From SVTX01 sp045585895 (GTDB taxonomy: Bacteria > Bacillota > Clostridia > Oscillospirales > CAG-272), in assembly GCA_045585895.1 (NCBI GenBank), contig JAZMZI010000143.1, positions 1 to 51,008 on the forward strand: 51,008 nucleotides of DNA, given 5' to 3'. Position 1 is the stretch's first letter; each line of letters opens with the position of its first letter. The position numbers and the translations under genes were made by a program. The notes below the pieces were generated by a model, which saw only the letters and a list, made by a program, of their open reading frames with translations, had not been told where the DNA came from and did no database searches. Shown here in pieces: positions 16,358 to 25,292 of the stretch.

Positions 16358-17467
16358 TCAGTTATCCTCCAGATATTTCATAAAGTTTTCTTTGTTTTCC
16401 TTGGCAGTAGTGGTAGGTCTGCCAAGGTCCTCTCTCGCGCCGATAGAGCACATTACCTCGATAAAGGTAAGCTTGTCCGCCGCCTTAGCCTCGGCAAGTG
16501 CCGCATCAAGCGCTTCAAAGCTGTCTGCGGAGGTATACGCGGGATAGCCGCAACCCTCGGCGATCTTCATAAGGTCTATCTTCTCGGCAACGGTAGGGAG
16601 ACCTCCCACGGTTTCGTGAGCGCCGTTGTTTATAACGATATGAACCACGTTATCGGGAGCGTTGACACCGAGAAGAGCCATAGCCCCCATATGCATAAGC
16701 AAAGCACCGTCGCCGTCGATTATCCATATCTTGCGATTGGGCTTCTCCTTGGCGATCGCAAGCGCGATGGAAGAAGAATGACCCATAGAGCCAACGGTCA
16801 GAAAATCCGATCCGTGAGTCTGTCCGCGTCTCTCTCTGATCTCAAAAAGCTCTCTTGACGCTTTACCCGTAGTGGACACGACCACGTCACCTTGGCTCGC
16901 AGTGGCTATATGCTCGATTATCTCCTCGCGAACCATGGTGTTTTCGTTGGAATACTTAACTTTCCCATCGAATTCCAAAGCTCCCTTGCGGATAACGAGT
17001 GCGGTCTGCTTGCCTTTCGCCCACAGAGCGCGGAACTCGGTCATTTTAGCTTCAAGCTCGGCTTCCGAGGTCTCCTTACTGACGACAAATGCAGCTATAT
17101 CCATATCCTCAAGGAGCTTTACTGTGACCTCACCCTGATAGATATGCTGAGGCTCGTCCTTCACGCCGGGCTCTCCCCTCCAGCCTACGATAAAGAGGCA
17201 GGGGATGCCGTAGACCTTATCGTTCATAAGCGACGCTACGGGGTTGATAATATTGCCAAGACCGCTGTTCTGCATATAGACTACGGGAACTTTTCCCGTG
17301 GCAAGATGATATCCTGCCGCAAGTCCTACCGCGTTACCTTCGTTTGCGGCAATAATATGCCTATCGGAAACACCATACGTTGCCATAAGGTAATTGCAAA
17401 GCGGTTTGAGAAGCGAATCGGGTACTCCCGCAAAAAACTCAAATTCCTTTAAAAAATCCAATTTCAT
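16358..17467 (-). CDS. ppd: Phosphonopyruvate decarboxylase
   Basis: 369 residues, a thiamine-diphosphate enzyme. It decarboxylates phosphonopyruvate to phosphonoacetaldehyde, the step that pulls the unfavourable PEP mutase equilibrium forward. FAGVPDSLLKPLCNY at the N-terminus, the NEGNAVGLAAGYHLATGK segment with its catalytic Glu, and the C-terminal GDGALLMH...NN thiamine-binding motif are characteristic of Ppd/AepY. The ATG overlaps the reductase stop by four bases (ATGA). It forms a unit with the reductase and the PepM fusion upstream, which settles the assignment against other decarboxylases. Confidence 0.92.
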   Translation of the reverse strand: MKLDFLKEFEFFAGVPDSLLKPLCNYLMATYGVSDRHIIAANEGNAVGLAAGYHLATGKVPVVYMQNSGLGNIINPVASLMNDKVYGIPCLFIVGWRGEPGVKDEPQHIYQGEVTVKLLEDMDIAAFVVSKETSEAELEAKMTEFRALWAKGKQTALVIRKGALEFDGKVKYSNENTMVREEIIEHIATASQGDVVVSTTGKASRELFEIRERRGQTHGSDFLTVGSMGHSSSIALAIAKEKPNRKIWIIDGDGALLMHMGAMALLGVNAPDNVVHIVINNGAHETVGGLPTVAEKIDLMKIAEGCGYPAYTSADSFEALDAALAEAKAADKLTFIEVMCSIGAREDLGRPTTTAKENKENFMKYLEDN

Positions 17468-18576
17468 TTTATAAACATTCCTTTGTAAAGGTTAAATAAA
17501 GCTTCATTATCAAGCGCTACGGGGTTGTTTCCGAGTCTTTCTACATTTACCGAATCGGCAAAATAGCGCGCTTTATTCTCGGTATCCTTTTCCTTGGGAT
17601 ATTCTATCTCCAATTTATAAAGCATCTGCTCAAATCCTTCTGCGGCAGCCTGCGCCGTTTCATATCCCAAAAATCCCGCTATCTCTTGAAAGGTCTCAAG
17701 CAGATATTCCACTCCGCGAGCATCACTGCATTTTTCGGGATGCGAGAGCATATATTTCCATACTCTCGGCAATCCGATAGCCACCGAATGACCGTGAGGG
17801 AAACCGTAGGTTGTAGTCAGCTTATAGCTCATAGCGTGAGGAGCGGTAGTTGACGTTATACATATAGCTCTGCCCGCAAGATTTGACGCGGACATTATTT
17901 CGGCTCTCGAACCCTCCGTATTTTCGTAAACGTATTCAAAAATGCTATCTCTGATCTTCTCAATAGCCTCTTTGGCATATGCTTTGCTCTCCTCGGTCGA
18001 CCGCACCGACCAATAGGATTCTATCGCCTGACAAAGCGCGTCAAGCACGGTGCACTTTTTCTGGTATACGGGAAGACCTTCAAGCACGTCGGGGTCAAGT
18101 ACGGCTACGTCGGGCAGTATGCTTCCGTGATGTACGGATTGCTTCTCCCCTTTATAATATATGACCGAAAACGGGGTTGATTCACTACCCGTTCCCGCCG
18201 TCGTAGGCATTGCGATAAGCGGTACTCCACTATCGGTATAGGGTTGCTTGAGATATATCCCGTCGCCCTCCATCTTCGAGTAGAGCTTGATACACTTAGC
18301 CACGTCAATAGCACTTCCTCCGCCGACGGCAAGGATAGCGTCGCAACGGTTTTCTCTGAACATCTCAACGCCTTTTACGATCTCCTCGTACTTGGGGTTA
18401 GGAGTAAACTCGTTGAACGTCACAACAACTTCGTCAAGACCCGTAACGTATTCCCAAACAGGAAGTCTTTTTGCCGCGTTGGTATACACCAGCATACATT
18501 TTTTGACGTTAAGCTCGGTAAAAACACCGTCAATGCTTTTATAAGAGGCTTTTCCCTCTATAATTCTTTGTTTCAC
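17464..18576 (-). CDS. Phosphonoacetaldehyde reductase (iron-type alcohol dehydrogenase)
   Basis: 370 residues of the group III iron-dependent alcohol dehydrogenase family. GGGSAIDVAKCI (about residues 84–95) and PTTAGTGSESTPFSV bind the nucleotide; HAMSYKLTTTYGFPHGHSVA supplies the metal histidines. Next to ppd and pepM, it should reduce phosphonoacetaldehyde to 2-hydroxyethylphosphonate, as PhpC does in phosphinothricin producers. It starts with GTG behind AAAGGA. No AEP transaminase is present in the window, so hydroxyethyl- rather than aminoethylphosphonate is the predicted product. Confidence 0.88.
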   Translation of the reverse strand: MKQRIIEGKASYKSIDGVFTELNVKKCMLVYTNAAKRLPVWEYVTGLDEVVVTFNEFTPNPKYEEIVKGVEMFRENRCDAILAVGGGSAIDVAKCIKLYSKMEGDGIYLKQPYTDSGVPLIAMPTTAGTGSESTPFSVIYYKGEKQSVHHGSILPDVAVLDPDVLEGLPVYQKKCTVLDALCQAIESYWSVRSTEESKAYAKEAIEKIRDSIFEYVYENTEGSRAEIMSASNLAGRAICITSTTAPHAMSYKLTTTYGFPHGHSVAIGLPRVWKYMLSHPEKCSDARGVEYLLETFQEIAGFLGYETAQAAAEGFEQMLYKLEIEYPKEKDTENKARYFADSVNVERLGNNPVALDNEALFNLYKGMFIK

Positions 18577-18602
18577 TGAAATTTCCTTTCACTCGATAAC
18601 GC

Positions 18603-20612
18603 TTATTCCTCGGGAATAAGGGTGATTATCTCCTTTATCGACATGCACATATCGTCGGCTTCTTTCGCTCTGTGATTCTTAAGGATCGTTTCCGCGGTTC
18701 TCTGCATTGCGGGGAATCCGCTTCTCGTCAGCTGGTTAGCGTATATTACCACGTTAACGCCTCTTTCCTTGAATTCCTTCTCGGTCACCGCGTTGAAGGA
18801 GGTGGGGACTACGACGATGGGCGTAGTCTTATTCTTCTGACGGAACTTTTCAACGAACTCAAATATTTCCGCAGGATCTTTCTTTCGGCTATGGATCATA
18901 ACAGCGTCGGCGCCCGCCTCGGAGAATGCAAACGCTCTATTCAAAGCGTCATCCATTCCTCTTTCAAGTATAAGCGACTCGATGCGCGCGCAGATCATAA
19001 ATTCCTTCGTCTTTTGCGCTCTCTTACCCGCTTTGATCTTCTCGCAGAAGTTTTCAATGCTGTCCTGTGTCTGCTCTACCTCGGTACCGAAGAGAGAGTT
19101 CTTCTTAAGTCCGGTCTTATCCTCGATTATTACCATAGAAACGCCCATTCTCTCAAGCGTTTTGACAGTATAAACGAAGTGCTCGGTAAGTCCTCCAGTG
19201 TCTCCGTCGAAGATGATGGGCTTGGTAGTTACCTCCATAATATCGTCGATGGTACGGAAACGCGAGGTCATATCAACAAGCTCGATATCGGGCTTACCCT
19301 TTGCAGTACTGTCGCAAAGGCTGGAGACCCACATAGCGTCGAACTGATAGGTCTTCCCTTCTTGGAGCACCTTGGTCTTTTCAACGATAAGCCCCGTTAT
19401 ACCGCTGTGCGCCTCCATAGCTGTCACAAGGCCCTTCATTTCAATAAGCTTTTTAAGTCTGCCGCGGCGCATATCGGGCATAGAAAGCTGCGCTCTCGAA
19501 AGCTTTTCCATTTCGAGATAGGTCTCGCCCTTGGAATAAGGATACTCCACCAGCTTGCCGCCGTATTCGGCAAGTATCTCAACTACCTCGTCGCGGATAG
19601 GCTTCTGAAATCCTTCGCGCCAGTCGTCACCGTGAACGACGTAGGTAGGACGCATCGCGCGGATGTTACGGGCATAGCTAAGCTCCTTTTGCTCAACGAC
19701 CTTATACACTCCGCTTATATTTTCAACGAGAGATTTCCTTTCGGCGTAAGGCATAAGAGGAAAACGCTTGTATGAAGCCACCGCCTCGTCGGAAAGCACT
19801 CCGATGATGAGCTTACCCAATTTCTGCGCCTTCTTGATGATGGCGATGTGACCCGAATGGATCATATCGGTTGAAAAACACATATAGACAGTTCTTCTTT
19901 CAAGCTCGGCTATCCTTGAAGCGACTACCGCAAGATCCTCGGGGGTATCGATCTCACCGCAGAGGGTGTTTTCAACGTCAAGGGGATAGATTGGGCACTT
20001 ATCGGAAACCTTGTTGAAGGCGTTCTCGGCATAGCAACCCCTCTCGTCTCTCTCACAGAAAGCGATTATCTCGTCAAGCCAGACCTTCCAATCCTTGGCA
20101 GTGAGCTTGTAGAGAGGCTGCGCCGCCATAGCGTCGGTGAAGAACTCAATTCCAACCGCCTTTATTCTTCCCTCACCTATTACCGCCTTGAAATCCTTTT
20201 CGGGCAGAGGCAGGGTGGAGCTGACGGTCATGCAGCTCGTTTCACTTGCTATTACTCTGTCAAACACCTGACCCTCGAATACGAGGTCGCCGTGCATCAT
20301 AACGATGTCGTCGTCAAGAAGACAGTCCTTTGCACAATAGATAGAATAAATATAGTTGGTCTTATCGTAGATCGGATTGTTCACGAAGGTATAGTGTAGA
20401 GGAAGATTCAACGAGTGGCAGTAATTCACCAAAACCTCGTCAAAATATCCCGTAGTCATAACGACCTCGTCGATTCCCGCCTCGGCAATCAGCTTAAGTT
20501 GACGTGAAAGTATGGTGTCGTTTGCCGAAATCTCGGTCATACACTTGGGATGCTCGCTGGTAAGCACGCCCATTCTTCTGCCAAGACCCGAGTTTAAAAT
20601 CAATGCTTTCAT
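18603..20612 (-). CDS. pepM: Nucleotidyltransferase–cytidylyltransferase–PEP mutase fusion
   Basis: 669 residues in three domains. Residues 1–235 are a LicC/PntC-like nucleotidyltransferase (LNSGLGRRM; PKCM; HGDL). Residues 240–365 are a TagD-like cytidylyltransferase with the HSGH motif at 252–255. Residues 390–660 are PEP mutase, with DGDTGG (469–474) and the diagnostic EDKX5NS motif (497–506), which separates C–P bond-forming mutases from isocitrate lyase relatives. It makes phosphonopyruvate from PEP and probably activates the final phosphonate as a CMP ester. PepM fused to nucleotidyltransferases is known; both types in one chain is notable. It heads the phosphonate sub-cluster; its start follows AAAGG. 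Confidence 0.93.
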   Translation of the reverse strand: MKALILNSGLGRRMGVLTSEHPKCMTEISANDTILSRQLKLIAEAGIDEVVMTTGYFDEVLVNYCHSLNLPLHYTFVNNPIYDKTNYIYSIYCAKDCLLDDDIVMMHGDLVFEGQVFDRVIASETSCMTVSSTLPLPEKDFKAVIGEGRIKAVGIEFFTDAMAAQPLYKLTAKDWKVWLDEIIAFCERDERGCYAENAFNKVSDKCPIYPLDVENTLCGEIDTPEDLAVVASRIAELERRTVYMCFSTDMIHSGHIAIIKKAQKLGKLIIGVLSDEAVASYKRFPLMPYAERKSLVENISGVYKVVEQKELSYARNIRAMRPTYVVHGDDWREGFQKPIRDEVVEILAEYGGKLVEYPYSKGETYLEMEKLSRAQLSMPDMRRGRLKKLIEMKGLVTAMEAHSGITGLIVEKTKVLQEGKTYQFDAMWVSSLCDSTAKGKPDIELVDMTSRFRTIDDIMEVTTKPIIFDGDTGGLTEHFVYTVKTLERMGVSMVIIEDKTGLKKNSLFGTEVEQTQDSIENFCEKIKAGKRAQKTKEFMICARIESLILERGMDDALNRAFAFSEAGADAVMIHSRKKDPAEIFEFVEKFRQKNKTTPIVVVPTSFNAVTEKEFKERGVNVVIYANQLTRSGFPAMQRTAETILKNHRAKEADDMCMSIKEIITLIPEE

Positions 20613-20658
20613 TTTTGTTTACCTTTCTTAAATATTTATTTTAAAACATCGGCAAAAC

Positions 20659-21834
20659 TTATATCTTTTTTGCTGAAAGTCTTTTCAACGTCTTCTTTAT
20701 ATGTCTCTTGATAGTAATTAAATATTTATTATACGTTGATACTTTCAGACAGCCGTATATCAAATCATCGATGTTGCTATTTTCAAGCTTTTTAAAAAAC
20801 CTGCTTCTTTTATTGTGTGGAGTAACAGATGTTAAAATTGCAGAATTAGCTTTTACCGCAAACTCCAGATCTGCTTTTTTTACTAAAACTTCGGAATCAA
20901 AATTCTCAAACAATTCTTTTCCTTTATCAGAATGAATTAAAACAAGGCTTGTTCCTTTGTCATCATCCATTTTTAAATCTGACACTTCAACACCCCAAAA
21001 ATCTGCCAAAGTAATATCAGCAATACGATTTACAGTTTTAAAATTGCAATTATGACAACTTGGTCTCAGAAACAGATTGGAAATAAATCCTTTCATATAT
21101 AAATCGTTTTTGTATGATTTACTATACTCGGTACCGTCTTCAAAAACAAATCGCACCAAAAAATTCTTCCAACCTGTTTCCTTGTTTCTGAAAAACACTT
21201 TTTTGGTATATGAACCGGAGACACTTTCTCGATTTTCCACATATTTTTCCCATACCAAAGGAGAAGGAACACCATGACAAATTATATCTTGAGTATATAA
21301 GTTATCATACTCTTTTCCAAGATAAGAGTACAGCCCAGATATTTGGCAAGGAGTACCGCTAAAATATACAGGCACACCTTTTTTTAAATAAGCTTCAGCT
21401 TCTTTATAAGTATTTCCTATTCGGCTTTGAAGATATTTAGATCCTCGCAATTTGAAAAGCTCGTTAATCTCAGACACGGAAATATGTTTCACATATTTAA
21501 AATCTTCCGAAAAGGCAGCTCCAAAAACAATACCGCCTTTTTTTATTATTTGCTCTGCCAAATATGTAAAAATACCACCCGATGAGCTTTCCCCTCTTAT
21601 CCCTTCATCGTTATTTATTGCCGCATATGCCGATACAGCTACGTTTGTTTCGTTTTTTTTGTTTATTATCGGACAAGCTTTAACGCACAAATCACAATTA
21701 ACACAGTGGGATACATCAATGTTGGGATAAAGAAAGCCCTCGTTATCTGAAATCATAGAAATACAGTTTTGGGGACAAGCAGATGCGCACGCAAAGCATC
21801 CCGAGCATTGGCTTATGTCTGTTATTTTAATCAC
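20659..21834 (-). CDS. FrhB-like iron–sulfur protein of polysaccharide clusters
   Basis: 391 residues of the coenzyme F420 hydrogenase/dehydrogenase beta-subunit family. Two [4Fe-4S] ferredoxin motifs open the protein (CSGCFACASACP about residues 10–21; CVNCDLCVKACP about 43–54), followed by the FrhB N- and C-domains. Clostridia generally lack F420, so a flavin is the likely cofactor. Homologues are regularly found beside polysaccharide pyruvyl transferases, as here with one gene between them, but their reaction is not established. It starts with GTG; the ribosome site TGAGG is built from the stop codon of the flippase gene. The gene is A/T-rich compared with pepM. Confidence 0.8.
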   Translation of the reverse strand: MIKITDISQCSGCFACASACPQNCISMISDNEGFLYPNIDVSHCVNCDLCVKACPIINKKNETNVAVSAYAAINNDEGIRGESSSGGIFTYLAEQIIKKGGIVFGAAFSEDFKYVKHISVSEINELFKLRGSKYLQSRIGNTYKEAEAYLKKGVPVYFSGTPCQISGLYSYLGKEYDNLYTQDIICHGVPSPLVWEKYVENRESVSGSYTKKVFFRNKETGWKNFLVRFVFEDGTEYSKSYKNDLYMKGFISNLFLRPSCHNCNFKTVNRIADITLADFWGVEVSDLKMDDDKGTSLVLIHSDKGKELFENFDSEVLVKKADLEFAVKANSAILTSVTPHNKRSRFFKKLENSNIDDLIYGCLKVSTYNKYLITIKRHIKKTLKRLSAKKI

Positions 21835-21843
21835 TTCATTACC

Positions 21844-23379
21844 TCAATTAGCTTTTTTGATTTTTTTGATCATGCCTAACATTAGATTCTTTTCATATTC
21901 ATTCATACTTAGTAGCCATACACTTGCAAAATATACCGCCGTGTATATAAATACCCAAAAGGCAAAATTAAAAATATTAGTTATGGTAACAAAATTCATT
22001 ATCACAATTCCAACAGCAAACGCAGGTAACATTCCGAGTATCATTTTTAAAATATTTTTCCAAAACTTCAATATGTCAATGTTACATTTTTTGTGATAAT
22101 AAATATTCATTATCAATCCATTTGCTAAAATCAATGCTGACGCAGTTCCTATTGTGCTTCCGATAGCACCGAGTTTTTGGCAAAGGAAAATTGAAGCTAT
22201 AAGATTTATTATAGCCATTCCCAGATATACAATGCTTCTGAACTTATGCCGATTTTGCGCTCTTTGAATCTCTATTCCAAGATTTTGAATTAGGGCAACG
22301 GATGCCGAAACAACCAATAAAACCGCAACGTAATATGAATTCCCGTATTCTGCCCCTGCCCAAAAACGAGTAATGAACACCTTGCCGAAAAAGACTACTC
22401 CACTGGCTATAAGTGCTAACAGTAAAAATTGAATTCTTCCAACCTTTACAAATATTTTTGTCAGTAGATTTCTTTGCTTAATTTTATCATCAGCATTTTC
22501 ATTTACAAGTTTATGAATTCGAGGAGTAAATACACTTGATATAGACACGGAAAATAATTGATAATAAGTATAAACCGAATATCCGACAGAATAGACAGCC
22601 ACCTCCGCAGTACCTTTGAATCTTGTCAAAATCAGCTTGTCCACGTTCCAATTTATTTGGTCTATTATCATATTTATAGCAATGAAAAACGTAAATCCAA
22701 ATAGTGAATAAAAAAGTTTTTTTTCGAATTTTTTAAAAGAAAATCTGCATTTGAGCTTAACAAACACAAACACTACGAAAATAACGTCTGCAATTATATT
22801 CATAGAAACGGATACCAGCACTAAAGCAATAGATTTAAATCCTGCAAACAAAAGAGGTAACGTTGCTATTGGAGCAAGGATAGTCTTGATTAATCCTACT
22901 CCTTTTAAAACAACGTATTTCTCGTGAGCGTTTATAATATTTGAAAAAACACTCATTGGAAAAGATAATGCAAGATTGAACGTAAGCAAAAGCGACAGTA
23001 TTCGAGCCGTTTTGTATTCCGATTCGGTAAGACCGGTATCAAAAACAATGCTTAAATTATTTGTAAGAATCAATCCACAAATTAGGGCAATTGCAGCAAT
23101 ACAAGTGAATATGGTTAAAAACAATCCGTTTAACCTATCTATTCCTTCTTGATCGTTTTTAACCTTATATTGAGAATAATATCTAATGTAGCTGCTGCTG
23201 AATCCCAAATTAAGGAGAGACAACAGAGAAATAGTTGCCGATACGGTATTGTATAATCCGTATTCATTTTGTCCTAACAGCCTAAGCATTATGGGCGTAT
23301 ACGTAATAGAAAGCAATACGTTCATTGCCACCCCTAAATAGGTTAATAAAACACCCATTTTTAACTGATTAACCTTCAA
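21844..23379 (-). CDS. wzx: Oligosaccharide flippase (Wzx)
   Basis: 511 residues with about 12–14 hydrophobic segments, MOP/PST superfamily. It flips undecaprenyl-linked repeat units across the membrane. The opening (NQLKMGVLLTYLGVAMN...YTPIMLRLLGQNEYGLYN) is typical of gut-Firmicute Wzx proteins. I place the start at the TTG at 23379, because GAGG lies six bases upstream and homologues begin MK(V/I)NQLK; a GTG at 23391 is also possible. It overlaps the end of the pyruvyl transferase gene. The Wzy-like polymerase at 27483 completes a Wzx/Wzy pathway. Confidence 0.87.
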   Translation of the reverse strand: MKVNQLKMGVLLTYLGVAMNVLLSITYTPIMLRLLGQNEYGLYNTVSATISLLSLLNLGFSSSYIRYYSQYKVKNDQEGIDRLNGLFLTIFTCIAAIALICGLILTNNLSIVFDTGLTESEYKTARILSLLLTFNLALSFPMSVFSNIINAHEKYVVLKGVGLIKTILAPIATLPLLFAGFKSIALVLVSVSMNIIADVIFVVFVFVKLKCRFSFKKFEKKLFYSLFGFTFFIAINMIIDQINWNVDKLILTRFKGTAEVAVYSVGYSVYTYYQLFSVSISSVFTPRIHKLVNENADDKIKQRNLLTKIFVKVGRIQFLLLALIASGVVFFGKVFITRFWAGAEYGNSYYVAVLLVVSASVALIQNLGIEIQRAQNRHKFRSIVYLGMAIINLIASIFLCQKLGAIGSTIGTASALILANGLIMNIYYHKKCNIDILKFWKNILKMILGMLPAFAVGIVIMNFVTITNIFNFAFWVFIYTAVYFASVWLLSMNEYEKNLMLGMIKKIKKAN

Positions 23380-24553
23380 TCTCACCCTCACTCAAATAAT
23401 CCAGTACTTTATTTAAATTGTTCTTTAAATAAGCAATAGATGTCTCCTTCATTTTTAAGTATTTTTCTGATTTTTTTACGTATGCAGTTCCATTTATACT
23501 TTCAAGATAAGAAAAAGCATACTTTTCTTCGCTGTCACACAGTCTTGATGAACAATCAAACAATTCAGTAAGATCAATCAGTCTTGATTTCATCGCGGGA
23601 TGATCTTTTCTCGAAAAAACAAAGAATTCTATATCAAACATGATTGAAAAAACACTGGCATGGAAGCTATCTGTAAATACGTAATCGGAATATTTGATCA
23701 ATGATAAAAATTCAGCCGGACCAATACTATACATATTACGATCAGAATAATGAAAATTCTTTTCATACACGGGGAGTTCAATGTATTTCAAACCCTTATT
23801 TTTTGCAAATTTTACGGCAGCCTTTCTGAAACTGGAATCTCCTGAAATATAAAACCCCAAAACGTATCTTTCATTCTCTATTCTTGGAGATGCTATTTCA
23901 TCCCAATCTTCACAATCAAGGATTAATGTAGGATCGAGATTCCATTCGATCTCCGTACCTTCTATAACGTCCTTTAACAAATCCACGGACGTTCTCTCTC
24001 TAACCGAAACGGCAAGATAATTCCTAACTTCATTTCTGAATATGTTTTTTTCTTCCTCATCCAAAGAAAACTTAGATACACTTGCAGCATACGACATTTT
24101 AAATTTGTCATTTCGCACAAAATTCAAAAAATAAACTGAATTATACCATTTTGTGTTCCAAACTTGGTCACTACCGGTTATAAATAAATCGTAAACATCG
24201 TTACTATTGACAATGTCGTCATCACCGTAAACCAACTCGCTATGATTTATTACTCCAAGATTAAAAGAGCAAAATGCTTTACTTCTCAAAATCTTGTTAT
24301 CTCTCACCATCCTTCTGTATATCTTATTTTCAAGCACTCTTATTGCTCTGATAGGATTCTTCAAATATCTCTTAAGTCTAACACCGATTCCATTTTGCAA
24401 TTGCGAGGAAGTCTGCTTACCTGATGAAGCATCGTAACATATTTGTTCAGCATCAAAACCAAGTTTATTTATAGCGCGACATAGTGCATACGCCTGCAAA
24501 TTTCCACCGTAATTCTCACTTCTATAATATTGTGTAACTATTCCAATCTTCAT
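23369..24553 (-). CDS. Polysaccharide pyruvyl transferase family protein
   Basis: 394 residues. The N-terminus (MKIGIVTQYYRSENYGGNLQAYAL) and the C-terminal SDYVFTDSFHASVFSIMF segment are signatures of the family that includes CsaB and WcaK, which attach ketal-linked pyruvate from PEP to sugars. The product would carry a negatively charged pyruvate. PEP is also the substrate of PepM in this operon. The FrhB-like gene lies just downstream. The sequence is A/T-rich. Confidence 0.85.
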   Translation of the reverse strand: MKIGIVTQYYRSENYGGNLQAYALCRAINKLGFDAEQICYDASSGKQTSSQLQNGIGVRLKRYLKNPIRAIRVLENKIYRRMVRDNKILRSKAFCSFNLGVINHSELVYGDDDIVNSNDVYDLFITGSDQVWNTKWYNSVYFLNFVRNDKFKMSYAASVSKFSLDEEEKNIFRNEVRNYLAVSVRERTSVDLLKDVIEGTEIEWNLDPTLILDCEDWDEIASPRIENERYVLGFYISGDSSFRKAAVKFAKNKGLKYIELPVYEKNFHYSDRNMYSIGPAEFLSLIKYSDYVFTDSFHASVFSIMFDIEFFVFSRKDHPAMKSRLIDLTELFDCSSRLCDSEEKYAFSYLESINGTAYVKKSEKYLKMKETSIAYLKNNLNKVLDYLSEGEIEG

Positions 24554-24580
24554 TACTTTACAAAAAACCTCACTACAAAA

Positions 24581-25291
24581 TCACTTTTTCAATTTTAAGA
24601 ATCGTAACAGTTTCAATATTCTTCGCGTGTTTTTTACACCTATAAAACTAATGAATTTTTCTTTTTTGCTGTGCCACGAACAATTATAATGGTGTACAGA
24701 ATATGAATTCTCTGCAATTTTCCCATCCTTTTTTAAGCCCAATGGATTAAAATATGTACTATCATACACCTTCAAACCATTTACGGTTTGACACGTGTTG
24801 TCTAACACAAGCCCCCAATCAACAAGAATGTCTGTCATTCGCTGGCATACAGTAAATTTATTTAATCTGCCATCCGGTAATACAAAACGGTCATTTTTGT
24901 AACTGTCAAGCATCTGTTTGCAGTGTACGTTGGTTGCATGTGCACCAAAAATTAAGCCGCTTGCAACATAATCTGCACTTTCGAATCCAATAAAATCAGA
25001 AGATAACAGTTCATTATCAAGTGGCTTAAGAAGTTCTACATCAGTATCAAGATACACTCCGCCGTATTGATAAAGTATATCGTGACGAGCATAGTCAGAA
25101 ACAAAAGCCCACATTTTATTCTCATAGGCTTCTCTGCAATAATCGTTGACAAAAACGTCGTAATTATCTTCGTTCCATTCGATAATTTCAAAATCGGGAC
25201 AATACTTTTTCCACGACTTGATACACTTTTTTATCAATTTACTTTTTGGATTCTTTCCAAACCAACAATAATGAATAATTTTCGGAATCAT
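24581..25291 (-). CDS. Glycosyltransferase family 32 protein
   Basis: 236 residues. PKIIHYCWFGKNPKSK at the N-terminus and GGVYLDTDVELLKPLD (about residues 78–93), with its DXD metal site, define the GT32 (Och1/capsular glycosyltransferase) group. It is a cytoplasmic or membrane-associated sugar transferase adding one residue of the repeat unit; donor and linkage cannot be predicted. Many A/T-ending codons mark it as part of the A/T-rich cassette. Confidence 0.88.
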   Translation of the reverse strand: MIPKIIHYCWFGKNPKSKLIKKCIKSWKKYCPDFEIIEWNEDNYDVFVNDYCREAYENKMWAFVSDYARHDILYQYGGVYLDTDVELLKPLDNELLSSDFIGFESADYVASGLIFGAHATNVHCKQMLDSYKNDRFVLPDGRLNKFTVCQRMTDILVDWGLVLDNTCQTVNGLKVYDSTYFNPLGLKKDGKIAENSYSVHHYNCSWHSKKEKFISFIGVKNTRRILKLLRFLKLKK

Positions 25292-25292
25292 T

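Noticed and set aside
18672..19775. 367-codon plus-strand open frame opposite pepM
   Set aside because: Antisense shadow of the PEP mutase fusion with no recognisable protein.
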